A stretch of 53,951 nt of DNA, from contig SUWE01000014.1 of assembly GCA_015061615.1 (NCBI GenBank), positions 1-53,951 of the forward strand, in the 5' to 3' direction. This document shows positions 35,645 to 43,619 of this stretch, piece after piece. The notes under the pieces are model-generated. The model had not been told where the DNA came from. It saw only the letters and a list, made by a program, of their open reading frames with translations, and ran no database searches. Position 1 is the first letter of the stretch, and every line of letters starts with the position of its first letter. The DNA comes from Lentisphaerota bacterium. Its GTDB lineage: Bacteria; Verrucomicrobiota; Lentisphaeria; Victivallales; Victivallaceae. The position numbers were made by a program, and so were the translations under genes.

Positions 35645-36942
35645 TGGCAAAATCCAGAGATAAACACACTTGCGCATTTTGCGGAGCAGAGCCCGGACAG
35701 AAAAAAGGAGTATTTTTTATTCCGAGTATGTATGACGGTCTGGATATTTGTTCCGAGTGTGTCTGCAAGGGGTATGAAATAATTTCCGATGTTCAGGGGC
35801 GGAAAAATCCGGCAAAGGGGAAAAACTCCCCCATTGCCGATTTGAATGTTCCTTCTCCGCAGAAGATAAAAGCTGAGCTTGACCGCTTTGTTATCGGTCA
35901 GGAACAGGCGAAAAAGGTTCTTTCAGTTGCGGTCCACAATCACTACGCCCGTTTGAAGGCAAAGTTTTCCGGAGCTGATGCCGATCTGCCCGAAGAGCTT
36001 GCTGATGTTGAGCTTGATAAGAGTAATGTTCTGCTTCTGGGACCGACCGGCAGCGGAAAGACTCTGCTTGCGCAGACACTTGCCAAAATGCTTGATGTCC
36101 CCTTTGCCATAACCGATGCAACTACACTTACAGAAGCCGGTTATGTCGGTGAAGATGTCGAAAATATCCTGTTGCGGCTGTATCAGGCTGCGGATAATGA
36201 TCTTGAGCGCACTCAGATCGGTATTATTTATATCGACGAACTGGATAAAATTTCGCGTAAAGGTGAAAATGCTTCCATTACCCGTGATGTTTCCGGCGAA
36301 GGTGTGCAGCAGGCACTGCTGAAGATACTTGAGGGAACAGTTGCCAATGTTCCGCCGCAGGGCGGACGCAAGCACCCCAATCAGGAGTTTTTGCACATTG
36401 ATACCAGCAATATCCTTTTTATCTGCGGCGGAGCATTTGTCGGTTTGGATAAGGTGGTAAAACGCCGCCGCGGCCGCCGTGTGCTTGGTTTCGGTGACAA
36501 CGCCGGAGCGGAAAAGAAAGCTGTTGAGGAAGATACCGATAACGTGGGCAAACTTTTCAGTGAATGTGAACCCGAAGACCTCGTTCATTTCGGCTTGATC
36601 CCGGAATTGATCGGACGTCTGCCGGTTCTTACTGCGCTTGAGCCGCTTGACAAAGCAGCGCTTGTCCGGGTTTTGCAGGAGCCGAAAAACGCGCTTGTCA
36701 AGCAGTACCGCCGTCTTATGGCGATGGAAAATGTCGATTTGCAGTTTACTGCGGAAGCGTTGGAAGAACTTGCCGACCGTGCTGTTCAGCGTGGAACCGG
36801 CGCCCGCGGTCTGCGTGCGCTGATGGAAAAACTGATGCTCGATATCATGTTTACTGCTCCCGACCGCAAGGGTAAGACCCGTTGCACAATAACTGCGGAG
36901 GTAGTCCGTGGCGAATCCGGACCGGTTCTTGAACGTGCCTGA
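35644..36942 (+). CDS. clpX: ClpX ATP-dependent unfoldase
   Basis: 432 residues. The N-terminal C4 zinc finger (CAFCG...CSEC) binds adaptors and substrates. The AAA module has Walker [28 protein letters not shown], Walker [11 protein letters not shown] and sensor motifs. [17 protein letters not shown] lies in the small domain. An IGF-type loop for ClpP docking is not seen verbatim. The gene overlaps the protein kinase start by 35 bp, suggesting coupling. Confidence 0.96.
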   Translation: MAKSRDKHTCAFCGAEPGQKKGVFFIPSMYDGLDICSECVCKGYEIISDVQGRKNPAKGKNSPIADLNVPSPQKIKAELDRFVIGQEQAKKVLSVAVHNHYARLKAKFSGADADLPEELADVELDKSNVLLLGPTGSGKTLLAQTLAKMLDVPFAITDATTLTEAGYVGEDVENILLRLYQAADNDLERTQIGIIYIDELDKISRKGENASITRDVSGEGVQQALLKILEGTVANVPPQGGRKHPNQEFLHIDTSNILFICGGAFVGLDKVVKRRRGRRVLGFGDNAGAEKKAVEEDTDNVGKLFSECEPEDLVHFGLIPELIGRLPVLTALEPLDKAALVRVLQEPKNALVKQYRRLMAMENVDLQFTAEALEELADRAVQRGTGARGLRALMEKLMLDIMFTAPDRKGKTRCTITAEVVRGESGPVLERA

Positions 36943-37996
36943 TACCGGTGTGGACCGGACGATCGTGCTTGACAACGGTTCCGGCGAAGATGAGAACCCT
37001 GATGATCTTGTTTCCTCTTTGCCGCTGAAACCGCAGGAGCGTTATAAATTCATCCGCAGTATCGGTTTCGGCGGAATGAAGGGGGTTCTTCTCGTGCATG
37101 ACCGGGATACTGACCGGGATGTGGCGATGGCGATCATGCCTGATTTCCGTGACCGTCCGGTACGGGATTTGAACCGTTTTGTCCGCGAAGCAAAGATCAC
37201 TGCCAAACTTGAACACCCGAATATCGTTCCGGTTTATGATATCGGTGTGGATAGTTCCGGTTCGCCGTTTTTTACGATGAAATATCTGCGGGGCGCAACG
37301 CTGGCGGTTCTGCTCAAACGTCAGCGTTCCGGAGATAAGGAGACGTTGGAAAAATTCCCGCAAACCCGTTTGATCCAGATGTTTGTACGCGTTTGCAACG
37401 CGGTTGCGTTTGCTCACTCGATGGGCGTTTGTCACTTCGATCTCAAGCCGGGGAATATCCATTGCGGAGATTACGGCGAAGTGCAGGTGATTGACTGGGG
37501 ATTATCCGGAGATATTTCCACCGGTGAAGCCGGACAGATAAAAGGAACTCCCGGTTATATGGCACCTGAATTGATTTCCGGAGCATATCCGCCGGGGAAA
37601 GCTGCTGATATCTATGCGCTCGGCGGTATTCTCTATGCCATTCTTACTCTGGATTCCCCGTTTGCCGGATTGTCACAGCAGGAGATTTTGCGCCGTACAG
37701 TGATGGGCAAAATAATTCCCCCTTCACTGAGCGGTCAGCAGTTCCCACCCGGACTTGAAGCGATCTGTCTGAAAGCGATGGCGCTTGACCCGGCAGACCG
37801 TTATAAGGATGCAATGGAAATGCGTTCCGATATCAACGCATCACTGGCCGGGTATGCCGCCGTTGCTGAAAAAGCGACTGTTCTGCGCAACACATTTCTT
37901 TTTGTCCGGCGCAATATTTCCGGAGTTATTATCGTTATACTGTTGATGCTCTCTGCTGCATTGGCGTATCTTGCATGGTATTTGTACAAAAACTGA
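36908..37996 (+). CDS. Membrane-anchored Ser/Thr protein kinase with WNK-like lysine placement
   Basis: 362 residues. The N-terminal kinase domain is followed by one C-terminal membrane helix (~337-358). The glycine loop reads [11 protein letters not shown], so Lys58 replaces the third Gly. The beta3 strand reads VAMAIM, with Ala75 where VAIK normally places the ATP-binding Lys. The rest is intact: Glu94 (FVREAK, helix C), catalytic loop HFDLKPGN (Asp179, Lys181, Asn183; the RD Arg is Phe178), DWG (Asp197) and GTPGYMAPE. In eukaryotic WNK kinases the lysine sits at the same glycine-loop position, so activity is possible rather than lost. GTG 36908 is the start, with GGAGG 6 nt upstream. It sits between clpX and dxr. 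Confidence 0.9.
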   Translation: MANPDRFLNVPDTGVDRTIVLDNGSGEDENPDDLVSSLPLKPQERYKFIRSIGFGGMKGVLLVHDRDTDRDVAMAIMPDFRDRPVRDLNRFVREAKITAKLEHPNIVPVYDIGVDSSGSPFFTMKYLRGATLAVLLKRQRSGDKETLEKFPQTRLIQMFVRVCNAVAFAHSMGVCHFDLKPGNIHCGDYGEVQVIDWGLSGDISTGEAGQIKGTPGYMAPELISGAYPPGKAADIYALGGILYAILTLDSPFAGLSQQEILRRTVMGKIIPPSLSGQQFPPGLEAICLKAMALDPADRYKDAMEMRSDINASLAGYAAVAEKATVLRNTFLFVRRNISGVIIVILLMLSAALAYLAWYLYKN

Positions 37997-38009
37997 AAGG
38001 GATCCGGTC

Positions 38010-39158
38010 GTGATTCAGGTTGTGGTTCTCGGTGCTACCGGTTCTATCGGGCGCAGTGCCGCAGATGTTCTCTCGGCAAATAAAGATAAGTATGCTGTCC
38101 ATACGCTGGCGGCATGCAATAATATCGACGAATTATCCCGTCAATGTGACTTGCTTTCGCCCCGGCAGGTGATAACTGCTTCTGAAGAAAAATTCCCGGG
38201 ATTGAAACAGCTTATCGGCAGCCGGGCTTCTGTCGGCTGCGGTATTGAGGCAATGACTGAAGCTGTGACTCAGCCGGAGGTCGATATGGTACTTTGTTCC
38301 ATAATCGGTACTGCGGGGATAAAGCCGGTTCTTGCGGCGCTCAAAGCCGGTAAGCATGTCGCATTGGCAAGTAAGGAAGTTCTGGTACTTGCCGGAGAAT
38401 TGGTGATGAAAGCCGCAGCAGGATCTCCCGGAGGAAAGATCGTTCCGGTAGACAGTGAACACTCCGGCGTTTCCCAGTGTCTTGCCGGACGCCGTTCTGA
38501 TGAAATAAGAAAAGTGTGGTTGACTGCAAGCGGCGGGCCTTTCCGTACATGGGACAGTGAACGTATTGCCGATGCGACTGTCAGTGAGGCGCTGGCGCAT
38601 CCGACCTGGAACATGGGTAAAAAGATCACGATTGATTCAGCATCCATGATGAATAAAGCTCTGGAGTTGATCGAGGCAAGATATCTTTTTGATCTTCCGC
38701 CGGAAAAACTTGATGTTGTTATAAATCCGCAGTCTGTCGTCCACGCGCTTGCGGAGTTGACCGACGGTTCGATGATCGCCCAGATGTCGGTTCCGGATAT
38801 GCGTCTTGCCATTGCTTACGGTTTGAGTTATCCGGAAAGATTGACCAAGCCCGGCAGTACGCTGAATCTGGCGGAAATGGGCAGACTTGAATTTTTTGCA
38901 CCGGACAGAAAGAAATTCCCTTCGCTGGATTTTGCTGATGCCGCGTTGCGGGCAGGGGGAACGCTCCCGGCTGTGCTGAATGCCGCCAATGAAGTGGCTG
39001 TTGAGCGATTCTGTGCCGGAGAGATCAAATTTTCCGGAATATGGAAAATCGTCGGAGCGGTCATGGAATCTGTGACCGTTGAACCGCAGGAGTCTCTGGA
39101 ACAGATACTTGAAGCCGATGCCGAAGCACGCGCTAAGGCGTGGGAAGTTGCCGGGTGA
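38010..39158 (+). CDS. dxr: 1-deoxy-D-xylulose 5-phosphate reductoisomerase
   Basis: 382 residues. It converts DXP to MEP, the second step of non-mevalonate isoprenoid synthesis. Motifs: NADPH site VLGATGSIGRS, ASKEVLVLAGE, VDSEHSGVSQCL, TASGGPFR, HPTWNMGKKITIDSASMMNKALE and the C-terminal NAANEVAVERF. The GTG at 38010 is chosen with AAAGGGA 7 nt before it; an in-frame ATG upstream lies inside the kinase gene. It follows the kinase stop by 13 bp and overlaps the next gene by 4 bp. Confidence 0.95.
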   Translation: MIQVVVLGATGSIGRSAADVLSANKDKYAVHTLAACNNIDELSRQCDLLSPRQVITASEEKFPGLKQLIGSRASVGCGIEAMTEAVTQPEVDMVLCSIIGTAGIKPVLAALKAGKHVALASKEVLVLAGELVMKAAAGSPGGKIVPVDSEHSGVSQCLAGRRSDEIRKVWLTASGGPFRTWDSERIADATVSEALAHPTWNMGKKITIDSASMMNKALELIEARYLFDLPPEKLDVVINPQSVVHALAELTDGSMIAQMSVPDMRLAIAYGLSYPERLTKPGSTLNLAEMGRLEFFAPDRKKFPSLDFADAALRAGGTLPAVLNAANEVAVERFCAGEIKFSGIWKIVGAVMESVTVEPQESLEQILEADAEARAKAWEVAG

Positions 39159-40690
39159 AAGATATGTGCGACGGGCAGAGGAAAAAAAAGATTGCAGGAA
39201 TTATTTTTCTCTTGTCACTCATTCTGCCTCTGTTGCTGATGAGTTCAAATCTGCTTTATGATGAATTATGGACACTGTTGAACTTTGTTCCGCTCAGTAC
39301 AGGGCAGATACTTACTGATCTTTCTCTGCCGAATAATCATCCGCTTAATACATTGGTGCTGAAACTGCTGCTGCCGATTTCCGGTTTGCCGGTTATTTTG
39401 CGCCTTGCATCACTTGTCTGCGGGGCATGTATTCCGGTTTTGTGCGGAGAACTTGCATGGAAGTGGAGCAGAAAAAATCAGAGCGCCGCATTTATCAGCG
39501 CCGCGATTCTGGCGATGTTTTCGATGCCGTTGATTGCATATTCCGGTCAGGCAAGGGGATACGCATTGCAGATATTCTTTCTTCTGCTTTGTGCGGTGGG
39601 ATTGAGTTCTGTTTCTGAAAATTCCAAAAAAGCGGCAGTTCTTTGTGCTGCCGGCGGTATCGGAACATTTTTGAGTGTGCCGAACGGAGCGCTTTTTCTG
39701 CTCCCGGCCGGAATCGGTTATCTGCTTTACTCCACGGAAACAGAGCGGAGAAACCGCGATATGTGGATCGCCGCGGCGGTTATTGCTGTTGTTGCCGGAA
39801 TTTTTTACGGAATAAACTTCCGCGCCTTGCAAAGCGCACAGATCTGGGGTGAAAAGATAACTTCGTTTGCCGCATTCGGAGTATTTTTCAAAAGGACAAT
39901 GCTGGCGTTGACAGTTGTTCCAACAGCGGCGCTGACACTTTATTTCTGGAGCAGTTCGTGGAAAAGGGCGTCAGGGTTGCTGCTGGTTTTCCTGCCGGTT
40001 CTGCTGGCAGTGTTCAGCAATGCCGGACCGGAACGGTGCTATTTGTACTTTTCCGCAGTGCTGGCTGTCACCGGGGGTATCGGATTGGCGGAAGCAGCAG
40101 AAAAAATTCCCGGAAAAATGCGTTTGACCGCCGCCGCAGTTGCCGCAGTGCTGGGTATATGTGCCTTTGCGATGCAGTATAGATTCTGGAAAGTTGTTGA
40201 TTATACGGCTGTTTTTGAAAAGAATATTTCCACCGTGTCGCCTGAAATTTTTCCGGTTTACCGGGCATCGTCCGGATATCCGGTGCGGTGCGGAACATCG
40301 GAAAAAGTTTTGCAGGAGTTCAATTACCGTATTTTTACCGGAGATTTCCGGAAGATTGCTTTTTTTGAGTGTGAAAACGGCTTTTTCAACGGGCTGGATC
40401 CTCAAGGCAGTGAAAAAAATCTTGTATCTTTGCAAAACGGGGAAGCGGGGAATTTCGGCGGGATCGACTGCCGGATCTATCCTTTGACAAGAGAGGAAAA
40501 ACTTTCTGCCGGTAAAGATTATCTTATATTGATTCCCCGCCGGATCGGAAAGAGTGAGTTGAACAGTTGCGGAAAACTGCTTATGCTGAATCCATGGCTT
40601 ATCAGCTCAGGACAGGTGTTTTTATTGAAGTGTGAACAAGTTGCTGAAACATTGCCGCCGGATGTGCGGATATACCAGATAGGCAGGTGA
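39155..40690 (+). CDS. GT-C-like membrane glycosyltransferase
   Basis: About 511 residues from GTG 39155 (GTGA overlap with dxr; GGGAAG 7 nt upstream). An N-terminal helix is followed by YDELWTLLNF, with an Asp-Glu pair in the first periplasmic loop, the usual metal/catalytic site of polyprenyl-sugar-using GT-C enzymes. NNHPLNTL matches family loops. About 10 membrane helices follow, then a ~150-residue periplasmic domain. It probably glycosylates an envelope component. The sugar and acceptor are unknown. Confidence 0.72.
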   Translation: MKDMCDGQRKKKIAGIIFLLSLILPLLLMSSNLLYDELWTLLNFVPLSTGQILTDLSLPNNHPLNTLVLKLLLPISGLPVILRLASLVCGACIPVLCGELAWKWSRKNQSAAFISAAILAMFSMPLIAYSGQARGYALQIFFLLLCAVGLSSVSENSKKAAVLCAAGGIGTFLSVPNGALFLLPAGIGYLLYSTETERRNRDMWIAAAVIAVVAGIFYGINFRALQSAQIWGEKITSFAAFGVFFKRTMLALTVVPTAALTLYFWSSSWKRASGLLLVFLPVLLAVFSNAGPERCYLYFSAVLAVTGGIGLAEAAEKIPGKMRLTAAAVAAVLGICAFAMQYRFWKVVDYTAVFEKNISTVSPEIFPVYRASSGYPVRCGTSEKVLQEFNYRIFTGDFRKIAFFECENGFFNGLDPQGSEKNLVSLQNGEAGNFGGIDCRIYPLTREEKLSAGKDYLILIPRRIGKSELNSCGKLLMLNPWLISSGQVFLLKCEQVAETLPPDVRIYQIGR

Positions 40691-40693
40691 ATT

Positions 40694-41059
40694 ATGAGAA
40701 AATTGAGTGTAATACTGATTCTGTTGTCTCTTTTTGTCTGGATGAAACCGGCAAAAGCTGTTGATGCGGCAACCGTTGCCGCGGCGGCGCCGAAAGCGCT
40801 TGAACTTGCGATAATCTGGAGTCCCTATGCCGCAAGCACAATGCGCTCCTGCGGAGTGGGGTTGTGGAAGATCGGAGAATCGGCATTTCAGATGCTTTAT
40901 CTGCCGCTTGGAGTTTTTCAATGTACCCTCGGTGCGCCGTTCGGTTACTTTCCCAATGGCATATCCAGCTTTATAGACGGCTGTAAAGCGCCGTTTATTC
41001 TGTGCTATCAGCTGATACTTTTTCCCGTACGTCTGCTGAGTCTCGGCGCTGTCAGTTAG
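40694..41059 (+). CDS. Small exported protein of unknown function
   Basis: 121 residues with a signal peptide (hydrophobic core, cleavage near KPAKA|VDA). The mature part is mildly hydrophobic, with GLWKIGESAFQMLYLPLGVFQ and PFGYFPNGISSFIDG; the last part could form one or two membrane-associated helices. GCAGG precedes the ATG. It follows the GT-C-like gene by 3 bp. No family is recognised. Confidence 0.6.
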   Translation: MRKLSVILILLSLFVWMKPAKAVDAATVAAAAPKALELAIIWSPYAASTMRSCGVGLWKIGESAFQMLYLPLGVFQCTLGAPFGYFPNGISSFIDGCKAPFILCYQLILFPVRLLSLGAVS

Positions 41060-41122
41060 CGTTTGTGTTTCTGCTGTTTCCCGTAAATTGCCGCAAGGAG
41101 TGAAAATTTTTGAAAAAATCAC

Positions 41123-41151
41123 TTGACTATTGTGCATTAAGAGGGTATATT
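41123..41151 (+). promoter_or_regulatory. Promoter of ftsA
   Basis: TTGACT (41123-41128), 17 nt, TATATT (41146-41151). Confidence 0.8.
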
Positions 41152-41192
41152 TTCCCGATGATTTATTTAATATAATATAAAGAGATGGATAA

Positions 41193-42440
41193 ATGTTTCG
41201 TAGCAGCAGGAATGTGGTATGCGCAGTAGAGTTCGGCACCTCAAAAGTGTGCGTGCTTATCGGCGAAGTCGGCAGTCAGGGGGAGGTTGCCGGACTTCTG
41301 GGACAGGGAATGTGTTACGCTCCCGGAGCGGTGATCAAAGGTGAGATCGCTGATGTTCAGCGTGCTTCTGCCGCATTGAGCAAAGCACTTGAAGATGCCG
41401 ACCGCAATTCCGGCGGCGAATTGGTAAACTGTCCGTTGCTGACGATGCTTGTTTCCGGATGCGGTATAGAGTCCCGTCAGGCGACCGGGATCGTGACCGT
41501 AAAAAATCCCGACGGAATAATCACTGAAGCAGAAAAGCAGGAAGCCAACGAAAATGCGAAAGTTATCGCATTGGGTCCCGGCAGAGAGATCGTCAATACT
41601 TCCGCATCGCACTACCTTGTAGATAAACGCCGTGTCAGCAATCCTCTGCTTCAGAGCGGGCGTCATCTTGAAGCGTGGGTGCATATAATCCACGGTGTTG
41701 CCAGCAGAATTGCCAATTTCCGCGAAGTGATAATCACTTCCGGTGTTGAAAATGCCAAAGTCGAGCCGGTTTTTTCACCTCTTGCCGCAGGTATCGGCAT
41801 TGTCAGTGATCTTGAACGCGAGAACGGTTCTCTGCTGATCGACCTCGGCGCGGGAACAACGGAATATCTGGTTTATTTTGACCGTGGCGTTTGTGCTTCG
41901 GGAGTGGTTCAGCTGGGGATGGAACATGTGGCAAACGATTTGGCTATCGGATTGAATATCCATATCGACAGCTGCCGGAAACTCCTTGAGTCAGGAGCAT
42001 TGGAACGGGCAATCGTGGAAAAGAAAGCATTTCTGGAGTTTCCCGGAAGTGCCCGCAGAATGCGCCAGATCCCGGTCAGTTCCTTTGAAGTTATTGTCGA
42101 TACCCGTTTGCGGGAGATATTTGAGCTTATCGAAAATCAGTTGAGGGAAAAATCCGCTCCCCGCGCTCTCGGTGCCGGCGGTATTCTTACCGGCGGTGGA
42201 GCTGAATATTTCCGCAGCAGAGAGATTTTCAGTGAAGTCTTTGATATGGATTGCCGTATCGGAATGCCTGCCGATGCCGGCGGAGCAGTTGCCGATCTGG
42301 CATCTCCCCGGTTCAGCGCGGTGTGGGGTGCGTTGAAAGTTGCGGTATTTTTCCAGCAGAATTACGGTCCGGCACCCGAAGGCAAGTTAAATAAAGTTGT
42401 TCAGTGGGTAAGTGATCTGTTCAACAAGGGAGGCAGGTGA
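41193..42440 (+). CDS. ftsA: FtsA, actin-like membrane tether of FtsZ
   Basis: 415 residues. Actin/HSP70-fold phosphate loops: AVEFGTSKVCVLIGE (phosphate-1; the usual Asp/Gly pair is altered to EFG), LLIDLGAGTTEYLVY (phosphate-2) and GGILTGGGAEYF (adenosine motif). The FtsA-specific 1C domain (~80-160) contains SGCGIESRQATGIV. The C-terminal end (KLNKVVQWVSDLFNKGGR) is a likely amphipathic membrane-binding helix. Its position next to ftsZ supports the call. No upstream ftsQ or mur genes are present, unlike the classical dcw cluster. Confidence 0.93.
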   Translation: MFRSSRNVVCAVEFGTSKVCVLIGEVGSQGEVAGLLGQGMCYAPGAVIKGEIADVQRASAALSKALEDADRNSGGELVNCPLLTMLVSGCGIESRQATGIVTVKNPDGIITEAEKQEANENAKVIALGPGREIVNTSASHYLVDKRRVSNPLLQSGRHLEAWVHIIHGVASRIANFREVIITSGVENAKVEPVFSPLAAGIGIVSDLERENGSLLIDLGAGTTEYLVYFDRGVCASGVVQLGMEHVANDLAIGLNIHIDSCRKLLESGALERAIVEKKAFLEFPGSARRMRQIPVSSFEVIVDTRLREIFELIENQLREKSAPRALGAGGILTGGGAEYFRSREIFSEVFDMDCRIGMPADAGGAVADLASPRFSAVWGALKVAVFFQQNYGPAPEGKLNKVVQWVSDLFNKGGR

Positions 42441-42446
42441 CCGGCT

Positions 42447-43616
42447 ATGAATGAAAATATCTGTATAATGGCACTCGGCGGTGCCGGATGCCGTATTATC
42501 GGTGAATTTTCCGCCCTTGAAGAAGCAAAAAAATTTCGCATGATGGCTTTGGACAGTGATGTGGAAAGTTTGAAAAACTCCGGACTCCCCGAAGAAAACT
42601 GCATTCAGGTCGGCAAACTGCTCCGCTCCGGCAGAGGTTGCGGCGGTGATGTGATTTCCGGTCAGCAGGCTTTGGCAAATGAGCGGAAGAATCTTGTTTC
42701 CATTCTCGGGGATATCAAGGTATTGGTTATCGTTACCGGTTTGGGCGGCGGCCTGGCTACCGGCGGTTTGCCGGTCATTCTCGGTGTTGCCGCAAAACTT
42801 CATATCGTTACCGCTGTTATTGCGACACTGCCGTTTTCAATGGAAGGTTTCAGCCGCCGTCAGCACTCTGATGACAAGTTGAAGAATGACATCCTTCCGC
42901 TTGCAGATGCGGCAGTGGTACTGCCGAATGATCTGCTTTTTTCCACACTTCCGGCGGAAGTTTCCCTTGCCGATGCCTTCAAATTGTCGGATCAGGAGGT
43001 TGCCCGTTCTGTCCTTGCTCTGGTTTCGATTCTCGGCGGCGGCAATCTTTTCAGTGCGGATTTTGCTTCGATTACCGGAATTTTGAAACGGCGGCAGACT
43101 CTCTGTTCTCTCGGTACTGCCCGTGTCGATGACGGAGATTGTGCTGTTGAAACGGCAATGGAAAAGATGCTTGCTTCTCCGCTGCTCGGCGGTCCGGATG
43201 CTCTTGACAATGCCGATGCGGTTCTCTTTTCTCTGCTTGGCGGTCCGGAACTGTCTCTTGCTTCGGCAAGAGCGGCTCTTGATCTCTGTTCGCGGCAGAT
43301 CGCTCCGGAGTCGGAAAAAAATATCCTGCTCGGAGCGGCGACTGCTGAGGAGTTTGCCGGAAAATTGCAGCTGACTGTTCTTTCGGTACGCTATCTTGAC
43401 CGCAGTGAAATCAACAGAGAACCTGCCCGCAAAAGAAACGGTTTGCGCGGTGCGCACTCCGACAGTGCCGATGACGGTTTGCAGATGGATCTGCCGAATC
43501 TTACTGTTGAAGATAAGGGGATCATGGCAAATACAGTTCCGGTCATTCATGATGGTACGGACCTTGATATTCCTGCATTCAAGCGCAGGGGAATCGTTAT
43601 TGATCCGGGCAAATAA
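42447..43616 (+). CDS. ftsZ: Divergent FtsZ
   Basis: 389 residues. The tubulin-like fold is recognised from MALGGAGCRIIGEF, MALDSDVESLKNSG, SGRGCGGDV, VLPNDLLF and the C-terminal peptide DLDIPAFKRRG, which normally binds FtsA. Key residues differ. The GTP signature reads GLGGGLATG instead of GMGGGTGTG (Leu103, Ala104), and the T7 loop reads SADFAS instead of N-x-D-F-A-D (Asn to Ser203, second Asp to Ser208). GTP hydrolysis is likely weak or altered. It starts 6 bp after ftsA and ends 3 bp before the next gene. Whether the genome holds a second ftsZ is unknown. Confidence 0.9.
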   Translation: MNENICIMALGGAGCRIIGEFSALEEAKKFRMMALDSDVESLKNSGLPEENCIQVGKLLRSGRGCGGDVISGQQALANERKNLVSILGDIKVLVIVTGLGGGLATGGLPVILGVAAKLHIVTAVIATLPFSMEGFSRRQHSDDKLKNDILPLADAAVVLPNDLLFSTLPAEVSLADAFKLSDQEVARSVLALVSILGGGNLFSADFASITGILKRRQTLCSLGTARVDDGDCAVETAMEKMLASPLLGGPDALDNADAVLFSLLGGPELSLASARAALDLCSRQIAPESEKNILLGAATAEEFAGKLQLTVLSVRYLDRSEINREPARKRNGLRGAHSDSADDGLQMDLPNLTVEDKGIMANTVPVIHDGTDLDIPAFKRRGIVIDPGK

Positions 43617-43619
43617 GAT

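Noticed and set aside
36908..37996. Simple pseudokinase interpretation of the clpX-linked kinase
   Set aside because: The catalytic Asp, Asn and DWG Asp are all present and a lysine occupies the WNK position, so loss of activity is not the best reading.
42447..43616. Tubulin-like or plasmid TubZ protein rather than FtsZ
   Set aside because: The FtsZ-specific DIPAF tail and adjacency to ftsA favour FtsZ.
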